Positions 1-8,773 of a DNA stretch of 64,000 nt are shown in pieces. Below the pieces are notes generated by a model, which saw only the letters and a program-made list of their open reading frames with translations, made no database searches and had not been told where the DNA came from. The stretch is from assembly GCA_942493275.1 (NCBI GenBank), contig OW818687.1:930001-994000 (forward strand), read 5' to 3'. Origin of the DNA: G942493275 sp942493275 (lineage in GTDB: Bacteria > Actinomycetota > Coriobacteriia > Anaerosomatales > PHET01). The translations under genes were made by a program, and so were the position numbers. How positions within the stretch are numbered: the first letter of the stretch is position 1; the number at the start of each line of letters is the position of its first letter.

Positions 1-263
1 TGGAGCGGCTCGCGCCGCTCGTCATTGCAGCCAAGCGCCGCACATTCAAGGGCGTCAGCGCCAACGTCGACTTCTACTCCGGGTTCGTCTACCGGATGCT
101 CGACATCCCGGCCGAGCTGTACACGCCGCTGTTCGCGATCTCGCGCATCGTCGGCTGGAGCGCACATCGGCTCGAGGAGTTGGCGGACGGCGGCAAGATC
201 ATCCGCCCCGCCTACAAGAGCGTGGCGCCGCGTCAGGCATACGTGCCGCTGAACGAACGCTAG
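1..263 (+). CDS. gltA: Citrate synthase, C-terminal end (truncated by window)
   Basis: The open frame runs in from the left edge (codons in phase from base 3) and ends at TAG 261-263, giving about 86 residues of a C-terminus. The peptide contains NVDFYSGFVYRMLDIP followed by LYTPLFAISRIVGW and HRLEEL, then an IIRPAYK segment. This is the typical end of type II citrate synthases, where the Asp of NVDFYS is a conserved active-site residue. Citrate synthase condenses acetyl-CoA with oxaloacetate in the cytoplasm. A 2-methylcitrate synthase cannot be excluded from the C-terminus alone. An acetate-type symporter operon lies just downstream on the other strand, which would fit acetate use, but that link is inference. 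Confidence 0.85.
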   Translation, partial: ERLAPLVIAAKRRTFKGVSANVDFYSGFVYRMLDIPAELYTPLFAISRIVGWSAHRLEELADGGKIIRPAYKSVAPRQAYVPLNER

Positions 264-283
264 AACCTCAACCAGGTAATGAA

Positions 284-314
284 ACGAGGGCGACCGGAAT
301 CCGGTCGCCCTCGT
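284..314 (+). terminator. Intrinsic terminator-like hairpin after citrate synthase
   Basis: A perfect 14-bp inverted repeat (284-297 with 301-314, loop AAT) starts 20 bases after the citrate synthase stop. The following bases TGTATC are only mildly T-rich. It also lies just past the 3' end of tRNA-Ser on the other strand, so it could serve both directions. Confidence 0.75.
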
Positions 315-323
315 TGTATCTAC

Positions 324-416
324 TGGCGGAGAGCTAGGGATTCGAACCCTAGGTACGCTTTAAAGGCGCACACACGATTTCCAGTCGTGCCCTTTCAACC
401 GCTCAGGCAGCTCTCC
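324..416 (-). tRNA. tRNA-Ser (anticodon GGA)
   Basis: On the minus strand the acceptor arm GGAGAGC (410-416) pairs with GCTCTCC (328-334). The discriminator is G and an encoded CCA occupies 324-326. The T-arm carries GGGTTCGAATCCC and the anticodon loop reads CTGGAAA, giving anticodon GGA for UCC/UCU codons. The long variable arm makes the total about 90 nt, as expected for a class II serine tRNA. Confidence 0.95.
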
Positions 417-546
417 GTCTGGAACCCCCGCAGTCGTCGAAGACCGCGAGAGAAGTGCAGGCGCGAGTATACCGAGGTCCCGCCCCCGCCGCAAACAGTG
501 AGTGAGAGCCCCCGACCGGGGTGGGCGGTCGAGGGCTCTCACTTTG

Positions 547-607
547 CCGGAGAGTGTGGGCTCTCCGGAAGACCTAAGGCCGGGACGGGGGTGGGCCGCC
601 CCGGCCT
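547..607 (-). terminator. Terminator hairpins downstream of the symporter gene
   Basis: Two hairpins follow the minus-strand symporter stop: AGGCCGGG (577-584) with CCCGGCCT (600-607), and CCGGAGAG (547-554) with CTCTCCGG (561-568). A third 11-bp inverted repeat lies beyond them (501-511 with 533-543). No strong T tract follows any of them. As a set they separate the symporter operon from tRNA-Ser. Confidence 0.6.
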
Positions 608-619
608 GGGGTCACGCGG

Positions 620-2461
620 TTACTTGCTCGGCCCACCGAACATGCTGCCGACCTTGTCGAGTCCCAGGTCGCGCTCGTGACGCTCGTGAGCGGTTCCGTG
701 GATTCGCATCCAGATCTCATCGATGTTCGCCGGGACCTTACCGTCCAGCTTGCTGACGATGACGATCGTGAGCACGGCCACCGGGAAGGTGAACACGACG
801 GGGAACGTCAGGGCTCCGAGGAACCCGAGCGGACCGTCAGCCGGGATGTACTTGAGCTGGGTGAGCACGTTCATGAGGATGATCGACATTGCCCCGACCA
901 GGCCCACGACGATACCAGCGGTCGCGCCGCGCTCGGTCGTACCCTTCCACCAGATACCGGTGAGGAGCATCGGCACGAAGGCGGAGGCCCCGACGGAGAA
1001 CGCCCAGGTGACCATCATCGCGATAAGTGCGGGATAGGCTTTGTCCAGGCCGGTCGCCGGGATAGCAAGACCGATGGTCATGGCGATCAGCGAGAACGCG
1101 AGGACCGAGACCTTGCCCACAATGACGCGCTTGGCCTCAGTGGCATTCGGGTTGACGTACTTCTCATACACGTCATGACCGATGGCCGACGCGGCGGCGA
1201 TCAGAAGACCACCGATGGTCGAGAACATCGCGGCGAACGCACCGGCAGCGACGATGCCCATGAGCCACTGACCACCGAGGATCTGGCCGATGGCAGGCAT
1301 GACCTGGTCGGACTTGACCAACAGACCGTCAACGATGGGAGCGCTGGCGTTGTAGGTGCCGTTCGCGGCAGCCTGTTGGATGAACTCTCGTCCGGCGAGA
1401 CCTGCGATCGGCGCGAAGATGTAGAACGTGCCGATGAAGATCAGCACCCAAAAGGTGGAGCGGCGAGCCGCAGCACCGGACGGGTTGGTGTAGTAGCGGT
1501 TCAGGATGTGCGGCAGACCCGCAGTACCCAGCACCAGCGCGAGCACCATTGAGAACTGGTCGAGCGCGCTGTAGCGGTGTCCAGGCTCGGCGAAGACCAT
1601 GTCGCGCAGCTCGTGCAACTTGTTCTTCTGCGTGAGGACGAGATCGACCTTGGCGGTCTCGTCACCGGCGGCGACGGCTTCCTCGACCTTCGCAAAGGCC
1701 TCCGGAGACATCGACTTCTCGGCGTTCTCGATCGGCGCCTTGCCTGTCTTCGCGTCTACCTTGGTGACCTCGGCGACGGTCATCGTCTTGGTCGCGAGCA
1801 GAGTGGCCTTGCTCTGGTTCTTCAGCGCATCGCCATAGTTGAAGCCGTTACCGAAGGCGAAGATGACGACGAGGAACATCGCGAACCACAACCACCAGAA
1901 CTGGAAGATCTGGTTGAGCGTCGTGCCCTTCATGCCGCCGACAGCAACGTAGAACGCCATGATGGCGGTGACCACGACGACGCCGGTGGTATAGGGATCC
2001 ATACCGAACATGCCCTGACCCACGAGCACCGCCCAGGTCGTGCCGGCGCCGAACATCTGAGGCGCCATGTAGAACAGCGACGTCAGAAGTACCGCGAGCA
2101 CGGTGATCAGGCGGATGCGGTGCGAGCCAAAGCGCCCGAACGCGAAGTCCGCGACGGTGTACTCACCAAAGCGCCTGAGCGCCGAGGCGAGGAAGAGCAC
2201 GACGACCATGAAGCCGCCGCAGAAGCCTGCGGCGTACCACACACCGTCGAGGCCGGATGCGTAGACCGCACCCGCAACGCCCAGGAACGAGGCGGCCGAC
2301 AGGTAGTCGCCCGAGATCGCCGAAGCGTTGGAGAACGAGCCGACCTTGCGACCGGCGAGGTAGAAGTCAGCAGTGGTACGGGTGAAGCGACGGGAGAAGA
2401 TCGACAGGCCGATGGTGAAGAGCACCAGGGCGACGACGAGGACGATTGCTATGGTGTTCAT
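620..2461 (-). CDS. Sodium:solute symporter, ActP-like (acetate/monocarboxylate)
   Basis: This 613-residue integral membrane protein of the solute:sodium symporter family has about 13 hydrophobic segments. The N-terminus reads TTADFYLAGRKVGSFSNASA, followed by ISGDYLSAASFLGVAGAVY, the usual opening of ActP/YjcG-type cation:acetate symporters. A hydrophilic insert of about 90 residues (roughly 205-295, rich in Lys, Glu and Ala) interrupts the transporter core; comparable inserts occur in some actinobacterial members. The ATG at 2461 immediately follows the TAG of the upstream DUF485 gene, the classic yjcH-actP arrangement, so the two are almost certainly cotranscribed and coupled. The substrate is probably acetate or a similar short carboxylate, inferred from family and the neighbouring citrate synthase. 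Confidence 0.88.
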   Translation of the reverse strand: MNTIAIVLVVALVLFTIGLSIFSRRFTRTTADFYLAGRKVGSFSNASAISGDYLSAASFLGVAGAVYASGLDGVWYAAGFCGGFMVVVLFLASALRRFGEYTVADFAFGRFGSHRIRLITVLAVLLTSLFYMAPQMFGAGTTWAVLVGQGMFGMDPYTTGVVVVTAIMAFYVAVGGMKGTTLNQIFQFWWLWFAMFLVVIFAFGNGFNYGDALKNQSKATLLATKTMTVAEVTKVDAKTGKAPIENAEKSMSPEAFAKVEEAVAAGDETAKVDLVLTQKNKLHELRDMVFAEPGHRYSALDQFSMVLALVLGTAGLPHILNRYYTNPSGAAARRSTFWVLIFIGTFYIFAPIAGLAGREFIQQAAANGTYNASAPIVDGLLVKSDQVMPAIGQILGGQWLMGIVAAGAFAAMFSTIGGLLIAAASAIGHDVYEKYVNPNATEAKRVIVGKVSVLAFSLIAMTIGLAIPATGLDKAYPALIAMMVTWAFSVGASAFVPMLLTGIWWKGTTERGATAGIVVGLVGAMSIILMNVLTQLKYIPADGPLGFLGALTFPVVFTFPVAVLTIVIVSKLDGKVPANIDEIWMRIHGTAHERHERDLGLDKVGSMFGGPSK

Positions 2462-2851
2462 CTACGCCACGCCCCCCTTCTGCTTCAGTTCGGCCTCGGC
2501 CGCATCGGCGAGCGCCATGAGATTGGTGTCCAGCTTGTCCGCCTGCTTCGAGTAGGTCCACGCCATCGTCCACAGGAAGACGTAGTAGAGAAGCGAGACG
2601 AACAGGTAGTTCGCGGTGAACCCGCCCCAGATCGGGGTGGCGTACCAGCTCTCGACCCAGACCGTCATGGTCGGGACGGCGAGGGTGACAGCGAAGAAGA
2701 TGAACCCGTACGTGAAGCTCAACTTGCGCTGCTTCTTGAACACCGCGTCCACGGTTTCCATCGTGTCGACGTGAGTGCCCCACTTCAGGTACTTAACGCC
2801 GGCGGCCGTGACGCCCGACTCGCGGGTGGCGGCTGCGGTTGACTCTGCCAT
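2462..2851 (-). CDS. DUF485 membrane protein, symporter partner
   Basis: This 129-residue protein has two hydrophobic spans (around FTYGFIFFAVTLAVPTMTVW and ANYLFVSLLYYVFLWTMAW), matching the DUF485/YjcH family encoded directly upstream of ActP-type symporters. ATG 2851 is chosen because GGAGGTG lies six bases before it; an upstream in-frame GTG falls inside that ribosome-binding site. Its stop abuts the symporter start. The family function is not established; a role in assembly or regulation of the transporter is inferred from constant gene linkage. Confidence 0.85.
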   Translation of the reverse strand: MAESTAAATRESGVTAAGVKYLKWGTHVDTMETVDAVFKKQRKLSFTYGFIFFAVTLAVPTMTVWVESWYATPIWGGFTANYLFVSLLYYVFLWTMAWTYSKQADKLDTNLMALADAAEAELKQKGGVA

Positions 2852-2885
2852 GCTCAGCACCTCCTTCTTTGCTCGACCGAAGCGA

Positions 2886-3380
2886 CTAGTCGGCCTTAAC
2901 GACGAGAACGGGCATTGGGGCGGCGCGCATCACGGTTTCAGCGATGCTGCCCATCCCCAGGCGCTTGAGGCCGGTGCGGCCTGTATCGCCCATAACGACC
3001 AAGTCGGCGTCGAACTCCTCGGCGGTTCTGATGATCCGCTTCGCGATGCCGCCATGAATGATCTCGATCTCGACGTCGACGTCGTTGCGCTCGCACATCA
3101 CCTTCGCGATGCCGAGACCCTTGATGGAAGGGTGCTGTCCCTCCCACATGTCGTCCGCTTCGACCTCCTCGGGGAGCTCGAGCGACTCCATGCCGTCATC
3201 GACGAAGATCGCCTTCACGCGTGCGCCGAACGTCTTGGCCAGCGTCACCGCGTACTGCGTCGCGATGATCGCGGGCTCGGAACCATCGGTCGCAAGCAGG
3301 ATGCGGTCGACCTCGAGACACACCTCGTCGATCTCGCCCATCTTGACCTGCTCAGCGGCGCCCTTGATGCAGACCTTCAT
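2886..3380 (-). CDS. Universal stress protein (UspA family)
   Basis: This 164-residue protein has a single Usp domain. It shows the opening strand with ILLATDGSEPA and the C-terminal nucleotide-binding signature VVMGDTGRTGLKRLGMGSIA followed by AAPMPVLVVKA. The G-x2-G-x9-G-S/T pattern suggests the ATP-binding Usp subclass. ATG 3380 is preferred because GAGGAGGTGAGG lies just upstream; the frame is open for 65 more codons without a comparable start. It lies directly upstream of DUF485 and the symporter with only 34 bp between, so it is probably the first gene of that operon. Usp-transporter linkage is common, and the stress protein may modulate transport. Confidence 0.85.
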   Translation of the reverse strand: MKVCIKGAAEQVKMGEIDEVCLEVDRILLATDGSEPAIIATQYAVTLAKTFGARVKAIFVDDGMESLELPEEVEADDMWEGQHPSIKGLGIAKVMCERNDVDVEIEIIHGGIAKRIIRTAEEFDADLVVMGDTGRTGLKRLGMGSIAETVMRAAPMPVLVVKAD

Positions 3381-3579
3381 CCGCCTCACCTCCTCGGTTG
3401 ACCTAACTGGGCCAGGAGACAGTTGTCCCTGACACGAGAAACCTACGCCCGTATGCAGGGCCGGTGGGGGCATGCACGGGCGAACGGCATTCGGCGTCGG
3501 TGCGAGGGGGTGAATGGACCGCGAACGGCAAATGGGGCTCACGGTGGACGGTCGAACGGTGACCGCCAGTGACAAAGGG

Positions 3580-3624
3580 CCTCAGAGCGCATCGGCGAAC
3601 GGCCGACGGCGAGGCGCTCTGAGG
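3580..3624 (-). terminator. Terminator after LytS-type kinase
   Basis: CCTCAGAGCGC (3580-3590) pairs perfectly with GCGCTCTGAGG (3614-3624), an 11-bp stem with a partly self-complementary loop. It begins four bases after the minus-strand kinase stop and is followed on that strand by CCTTTG. Confidence 0.7.
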
Positions 3625-3627
3625 GAC

Positions 3628-4968
3628 CTACGGGAGAGGCGAGATCGTGAGGTGGATGGAGGTCCCCACGCCCTCCGTGCTCTCGATCTCGAATCGGCTC
3701 ATCGGCCCGAAGTATCCGGTAACCCGGTCGCGCACGTTGCGCAGGGCGATGCCGAGGCCTTTGCTGGACGCGTGCTCGTAGATGCGCTCCAGCTTGTCCG
3801 CGGGGATGCCCGCGCCGTCGTCGCTCACGGTGAGGCAGAGCGCTCCGGGCTCCAGGCGCCCCGAGACCGTGATCGTGAGCGGCGAGCCGTCGGCACGCAT
3901 TCCGTGACCGACCGCGTTCTCGACGAGGGGCTGGAGCATGAATGCCGGCATGGGCAGGTGCATGGCGGCCGGATCCACATCGGTCCGGACCACGAGCCGC
4001 TCGCCGAACCTGGCCTGCTCCAGTTCGAGGTAGGCGCCGACGTACTCGAGCTCACGCTCAAGCGTGATGAGCTCGTCTGCGGACTCCAGCGTACGCCGGT
4101 ACAGCGATGCGAACTGCCTCAGCAGCCGGCGCGCCTCGGTAGGATCGGTGCGGATGAAGGCCGCGATGGTGTTGATGGTGTTGAAGAGGAAGTGCGGATT
4201 GATCTGCGCCTGAAGAGCCTTGAGCTCCATCTCGCGCGCGAGCTCGGTCTGCGCCTCGAGCTCGGACAGCTCGAGCTGGGTCGACAGCAGTCCCGCGAGA
4301 CCCTCGGCCATCGCGAGCTGGGTCTCGTTCAGGAAGCGGTCCGAGGTGTAGTAGAACTTCAGCGAACCGACCGCCGCTCCACGCATCTCAAGCGGGACCA
4401 CGATCGCGGCGCGAAGCCTGCATGCCGGCTCGGGACAGCCGATCTCCTCCTTGGCGTACAGGATGCGCGGCTCGTTCTCCTCGATGGACTCCATGGTCGC
4501 GCGCGTGATGATGGGGCCGCCGACCTTGTGATGCTCTTGGCCGACGCCGGCGAAGCCGAGCACCCGATTGACGTCGGTGATGGCGACCGCCGCCGCGTCA
4601 GACTCTCGCAGCACGATGGCGCACACCTCCCCCGCCGTCGCCTCTTCGAGCCCGTGCCGCATGTAGGTGATCGACTCGCTCGCGATGCGCAGCATGGCGT
4701 CCGACTGAAGCGCCCGGACGTGGTCGGGACGAGAGACGATTCGCAGGTAGACACCCGTGAACGAGACCGCGACGAGGCCGACCACGGAGGCCTCAACGAC
4801 GAAGCCCTCCCAGCCGACGAAGAGGCCGACGATGGCTACCGTCCCAAATGCGACCACCGCGAACATGAGCAGCAGGTCCATGCCGTTTTGCCTGCGCACG
4901 GACGGCAGGATGCCGCTCAGCAGCTTCATCCGCTCTTCGGTATCGGGCATCGGGGCCAGCGTTGTCAC
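3628..4968 (-). CDS. LytS/YehU-type sensor histidine kinase
   Basis: This is a 446-residue orphan kinase. Two transmembrane spans lie at roughly residues 30-50 and 58-75. A GAF-like region (about 90-230) follows, containing ESDAAAVAITDVNRVLGFAG and RLRAAIVVPLEM. Next comes the His_kinase domain with phospho-acceptor motif INPHFLFNTIN, and an HATPase region with PLVENAVGHGM and VSDDGAGIP. The architecture matches LytS-like kinases that sense small ligands through GAF and usually pair with a LytTR regulator, but none lies nearby. The start is uncertain: GTG 4968 is open and in frame, and ATG 4929 with GAAGAGCGG upstream is a good alternative. Confidence 0.85.
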   Translation of the reverse strand: MTTLAPMPDTEERMKLLSGILPSVRRQNGMDLLLMFAVVAFGTVAIVGLFVGWEGFVVEASVVGLVAVSFTGVYLRIVSRPDHVRALQSDAMLRIASESITYMRHGLEEATAGEVCAIVLRESDAAAVAITDVNRVLGFAGVGQEHHKVGGPIITRATMESIEENEPRILYAKEEIGCPEPACRLRAAIVVPLEMRGAAVGSLKFYYTSDRFLNETQLAMAEGLAGLLSTQLELSELEAQTELAREMELKALQAQINPHFLFNTINTIAAFIRTDPTEARRLLRQFASLYRRTLESADELITLERELEYVGAYLELEQARFGERLVVRTDVDPAAMHLPMPAFMLQPLVENAVGHGMRADGSPLTITVSGRLEPGALCLTVSDDGAGIPADKLERIYEHASSKGLGIALRNVRDRVTGYFGPMSRFEIESTEGVGTSIHLTISPLP

Positions 4969-5025
4969 CGCCTTTTGGGAATCTATGGGACGAACGTATC
5001 GTACACCGCGCGAAAGAGGTCGTTG

Positions 5026-5400
5026 ATGCAGTTCGTAATCCGCTGGGTGATCTCATCGATCGCCGTCGCCGCAGCTGTGCTCGTCATACCCGGTATCGAC
5101 GTGACCTCCGACAACGCGTGGTTCGCCGTCATCTTTGTGGCGCTCCTGCTCGGCCTCATGAACGCGACTGTCGGTCTCATCCTCAAGATCGGGACGATCG
5201 GCTGCATCATCATGACGCTCGGGCTGTTCACCCTTGTCATCAACGCGTTCACGCTGTGGCTCGCCTCATGGGTCGCCCAGAACTGGTTCAATGTCGGCTT
5301 CGTGGTCGACGGCTTCTGGCCCGCGTTCTGGGGTGGCATCGTGATCAGCATCGTCTCCGGCGCACTCAGCTGGTTCGTGAGGCCGTCCGAGGAAAACTAG
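5026..5400 (+). CDS. Phage holin family IV-like membrane protein (PF04020/YvlD)
   Basis: This 124-residue protein is made of four hydrophobic segments and ends in a short charged tail (RPSEEN). The pattern, with LLLGLMNATVGLILKIG and the following LFTLVINAFTLW, is that of the mycobacterial four-TMS holin family, which includes chromosomal YvlD-like proteins with no phage role. ATG 5026 is preceded by GAAAGAGGT. It is transcribed divergently from the LytS kinase. Its stop interlocks with the chemoreceptor stop on the opposite strand through a shared CTAG (5397-5400). Confidence 0.8.
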   Translation: MQFVIRWVISSIAVAAAVLVIPGIDVTSDNAWFAVIFVALLLGLMNATVGLILKIGTIGCIIMTLGLFTLVINAFTLWLASWVAQNWFNVGFVVDGFWPAFWGGIVISIVSGALSWFVRPSEEN

Positions 5401-7385
5401 TCGACCTTGAACCCCTGAAGCGAACCGGAGAGTCCGCCGGCCTCGTTGGTGATTTCCTTGGCGGTGTCCGCGAGCTGACGCGCGGATGCCGCGTTGCCGG
5501 AAACTCCCTCGCTGATCTGGTGCATCACCGAGACGATCTGCTGCGCCGCGTTCTGCTGCTGTGACGCCGCGTTCGCGATCTCGCGCGCGGCGTCAGCGGT
5601 CTTGGTCATGCGGTCGTAGATCGCGTCGAGTGAGTTTCGCGTCCGCATGCCGGCCATCACCGTGTCGCCACCGAGCTCGGCCTGCTGCGCAGCCGTATCG
5701 GCCAGTGCCTTGCTCGAATCCTGGATGCCGTGTACCAGCTGATCGATGCGGGAGACCGATGAGGAGACCGAATCGGCCAGGCTCCTGATCTCGCTTGCGA
5801 CGACGCCGAATCCCTTGCCTGCCTCGCCTGCGCGCGCGGCTTCGATGGCGGCGTTGAGCGCGAGGATCTTGGTCTGCTCGGCGATGGAACCAATCACGAA
5901 GGTGACCTGGCCGATGTCCTCGGCGACGACGCTGAGGTCTGACGCGGCCTCGCGCACACCCATAGCGCCCTCGGCGAGCCGCTCGGTGGTGGCAGCGGCG
6001 CCCTCCACCATCTCGCGCCCGTTCTCGGCGACCTCGAGCGAGTCCTCGGCGATCTCGAGGACGCGGCGTGCGCCGTCGGCGACGGCGGCGAAGGAGCGGT
6101 CGAGCTCCTCGATGGTCGCGGTCGCCTCGGTTACGGCCGATGCCTGCGCCGAGGAGTTCTCCGCCTCGAGACTGGAGGCGTCAGCGATCTCGCGCGCCAC
6201 GGAGTCGAGCTTGCGCGCCGAGCCGCCTGTGCGGCTGAGGACCTGCCGCAGCCCCATCGTCATCGTGTTGAAGGCGTTGCCCATCGCGGCCGCCTCGCGG
6301 AATCCGGCGACCGGTACGTTGACGGTGAGGTCACCGCCGGCCACCTGCTGCGCCGCGTCGCTCACGCGCTGGATCGGCTTCGCGAGGCTCGTGGACGCGG
6401 TCCACGCGAAGATTGCCGCGACGATTGCGCCGAATACCGTCAGGCCGAGCATGCCGGCGGTGAAGCTGAACACCGTGCGGTCGTAGGATTCCTGAGCCAG
6501 GCCCACGAACATCATGCCGATGACGTCACCCTCAGGGTCGACGATCGGGTCGTAGGCGGTGAAGTAGTCCTTGGTGACGACGAACGCTTCCCCGCGGAAG
6601 GGCTCGGCGCCGTCGATCGTCTGAGCCCGAACCGGATCCGACACCGCAGTGCCGATTGCCCGCTCGCCCTCTGCGGTCTGCACTGTCGTCGCGACGCGGA
6701 CGCCGTTTTGGAAGACGGTCGCGACCCCGCCGAGCTTCTCGGCAAGGGAGTCGACGAAGTCGTTTTGGAGCTTGAGGGTCTGAACGCCCACGATGGTACC
6801 GATGCGCCCGCCGCTGGCGTTCTCGACCGGCGCGACCGCGATGATCGAGAGCGCGCCCTCAGACTCGCTCTGGGTGGCGGAACCGCCCTCGGTCTCCTTC
6901 ACGATCAGCTTGAGGTCGTCGGCGAGGCTGAGCTGCGAGAGGGCGACCGGCGGCACGATTGCCGTGAACGAGGTCGCTTCCTGCGTCCGGATGTACTCCG
7001 CGAGCTCGGGCCACGCGACCGTCTGGCCGGTGCCGCCGATGCTCGATCCGCGCAAGACGCCCTTGGCGTCGATCCACAGGAGGTAGTCGAAGTCGACCAG
7101 CTCGGCCTGGCGAGTGAGTATGTCGGTGGACTCGGTGATGCTCTTCCCGCGCACGTCACCGATGGTGCGAGTGAGCGAATCCGCCTGATTGGCTCGCTGC
7201 GCGACCTTCTCGGCGAGGAGCTCGTTGGCGACGGTCGCCTGGGTCTCGAGTGACTGCCCGGCCATGTCGTACACGTTGTTGCGGAACAGCGGCACCGAGA
7301 CCAGGGTCGCGACGATGAGAGGTATCAGCGCAGCCGCCATGAACGAGACCAGGAGGCGTGTTCTGAGTGTGGTCGCTTGCTTCAT
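5397..7385 (-). CDS. Methyl-accepting chemotaxis protein with periplasmic Cache region
   Basis: This 662-residue receptor has TM1 near residues 10-30 (LLVSFMAAALIPLIVATLV) and an extracytoplasmic Cache-like module (about 35-340, ending with DPEGDVIGMMFVGLA). TM2 is near 350-375, a HAMP follows, and then a long helical signalling domain. The hairpin tip contains IAEQTKILALNAAIEAARAG and GKGFGVVASEIRSLA, close to the MCP consensus with Lys replacing the usual Asn in QTN. ATG 7385 has AAGAGGAA upstream; the in-frame extension above it lacks a good site. It sits apart from the chemotaxis operon at 26-34 kb. The ligand is unknown. Confidence 0.9.
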   Translation of the reverse strand: MKQATTLRTRLLVSFMAAALIPLIVATLVSVPLFRNNVYDMAGQSLETQATVANELLAEKVAQRANQADSLTRTIGDVRGKSITESTDILTRQAELVDFDYLLWIDAKGVLRGSSIGGTGQTVAWPELAEYIRTQEATSFTAIVPPVALSQLSLADDLKLIVKETEGGSATQSESEGALSIIAVAPVENASGGRIGTIVGVQTLKLQNDFVDSLAEKLGGVATVFQNGVRVATTVQTAEGERAIGTAVSDPVRAQTIDGAEPFRGEAFVVTKDYFTAYDPIVDPEGDVIGMMFVGLAQESYDRTVFSFTAGMLGLTVFGAIVAAIFAWTASTSLAKPIQRVSDAAQQVAGGDLTVNVPVAGFREAAAMGNAFNTMTMGLRQVLSRTGGSARKLDSVAREIADASSLEAENSSAQASAVTEATATIEELDRSFAAVADGARRVLEIAEDSLEVAENGREMVEGAAATTERLAEGAMGVREAASDLSVVAEDIGQVTFVIGSIAEQTKILALNAAIEAARAGEAGKGFGVVASEIRSLADSVSSSVSRIDQLVHGIQDSSKALADTAAQQAELGGDTVMAGMRTRNSLDAIYDRMTKTADAAREIANAASQQQNAAQQIVSVMHQISEGVSGNAASARQLADTAKEITNEAGGLSGSLQGFKVD

Positions 7386-7533
7386 CGTTCCTCTTCTCGG
7401 ACGCGCCGGCTGCCGGATCTCGACGGCGCTTTCAAACACGATGGTACCCCGCATGCCGCGCCACCGCCAAAAGGGAACATTCCGAGTGCGGCGACCTCGC
7501 CGTTCACTGGTCCTGGCCGGGAAAGGAAGCGCA

Positions 7534-7950
7534 ATGCCGTTCAACAAACTCGCCGCTCTTTATGGCATCTGCACCATCGCGTTCTTCGCGCTCGACTTCG
7601 TGTGGCTCTCCACCGCGACGAGCCGGATCTACCAGCCCTACCTCGGAGATCTCCTCTCGCCCAAACCCAACCTCGCTGTCGCCGGTGTCTTCTACCTGTT
7701 CTACGTGGTGGGCATCGTCGCGCTCGCGGTGATTCCGGGCGTTCAGGAGGGGGCCCTCATCGGCGCCCTGTGGCGCGGTGCGCTCTTCGGCTTCCTCGCC
7801 TACGCCACCTACGACCTCACCAACCTCGCCACTATCAACGGGTGGGCGTGGCAGGTCTCGGTCATCGACATGATCTGGGGCACCACGCTCAACACCGCGG
7901 TCGCCGCCGTGGGCTACTACGCCGCACAGTGGCTCGGACTCGGGAGCTGA
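7534..7950 (+). CDS. DUF2177 family membrane protein
   Basis: This 138-residue protein has four hydrophobic helices and the signature FFALDFVWLS near the N-terminus, plus GFLAYATYDLTNLATI, characteristic of DUF2177. ATG 7534 has GAAAGGAAG upstream. The stop lies two bases before the ku start, so the gene appears to lead the ku-ligD operon. The function of the family is unknown, and any part in DNA repair would be inference from position only. Confidence 0.82.
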   Translation: MPFNKLAALYGICTIAFFALDFVWLSTATSRIYQPYLGDLLSPKPNLAVAGVFYLFYVVGIVALAVIPGVQEGALIGALWRGALFGFLAYATYDLTNLATINGWAWQVSVIDMIWGTTLNTAVAAVGYYAAQWLGLGS

Positions 7951-7952
7951 CG

Positions 7953-8750
7953 ATGCCGAGGGCAATCTGGAAGGGCGCGATCTCATTCGGGCTGGTCACC
8001 ATACCGGTCGGCCTGTACTCCGCCACCGAGAAGAACGAGCTCTCGTTCCACCTCCTAGACTCGCAGGATCTTTCACCCGTGCGCAACAAGCGCACCAACG
8101 AACGCACCGGCGAAGAGGTTCCGTGGGAGCGAATCGTCAAGGGCTACGAGCTCGGTGAGGGGCGCTGGGTAACACTCGCCGATGAGGACTTCCGCTCCGC
8201 CAACGTGCGCGCGAGCTCCACCATCGACGTCCTCGGCGCGGTCTGCAAAGACGACGTGCCCGTACAGTTCTTCGAGGCCCCGTACTTCCTCGTTCCCGAG
8301 AAGGTCGGCGTGAAGCCCTACGCCCTCCTCCGAGAAGCCCTGCGCGAGTCGGGACGCGCGGCGGTGGCGCAGTTCGTTTTCCGCACCCGTCAGCGGCTCT
8401 GCATCATCATCCCGCAGGGCGACGCGCTGCTGCTCGACGTCGTCCGCTATCCCTACGAGCTCCGGAATGCCGGCGACCTCGAGCTGCCGGGCGAGGACCT
8501 CGCCGCGCTTGGGGTGACCGACGCCGAAGCTGCGCTCGCCACCCAGCTCGTCACCGCCATCGAAACCGACTGGGACCCCTCCCGCTACCATGACACCTAC
8601 CGCGACGACCTGCTCGCCCTCATCGAGCGTAAGGCCGAGGGCGAGGTCATCGAGATCGCCGAGGAGCCCGCTCCGGCCGCCGAGGTGGTCGACATCGCCG
8701 AGCTGCTCAAGCGCAGCCTGCACGACGCACGACGCGCAGAGGAAGCGTGA
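7953..8750 (+). CDS. ku: Non-homologous end-joining protein Ku
   Basis: This 265-residue bacterial Ku opens with MPRAIWKGAISFGLVTIPVG and continues with ELSFHLLDSQD. These are signature positions of the homodimeric bacterial Ku core that rings DNA ends and recruits LigD. The C-terminal tail is short and acidic rather than the long Lys-rich extension of many actinobacterial Ku proteins, so it resembles the minimal form. It begins two bases after the DUF2177 stop and is followed directly by ligD, the standard two-gene bacterial NHEJ system. Confidence 0.96.
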   Translation: MPRAIWKGAISFGLVTIPVGLYSATEKNELSFHLLDSQDLSPVRNKRTNERTGEEVPWERIVKGYELGEGRWVTLADEDFRSANVRASSTIDVLGAVCKDDVPVQFFEAPYFLVPEKVGVKPYALLREALRESGRAAVAQFVFRTRQRLCIIIPQGDALLLDVVRYPYELRNAGDLELPGEDLAALGVTDAEAALATQLVTAIETDWDPSRYHDTYRDDLLALIERKAEGEVIEIAEEPAPAAEVVDIAELLKRSLHDARRAEEA

Positions 8751-8773
8751 CCCACGCCTCGGGAGGGGACCGA

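Noticed and set aside
284..543. Array of inverted repeats around tRNA-Ser as a CRISPR or integration site
   Set aside because: The repeats differ in sequence and are individual hairpins flanking genes; no direct repeat of the tRNA end or integrase was seen.
5026..5400. Prophage remnant, because of the holin-family protein
   Set aside because: The four-TMS holin family includes common chromosomal YvlD-like proteins and no other phage gene is present.
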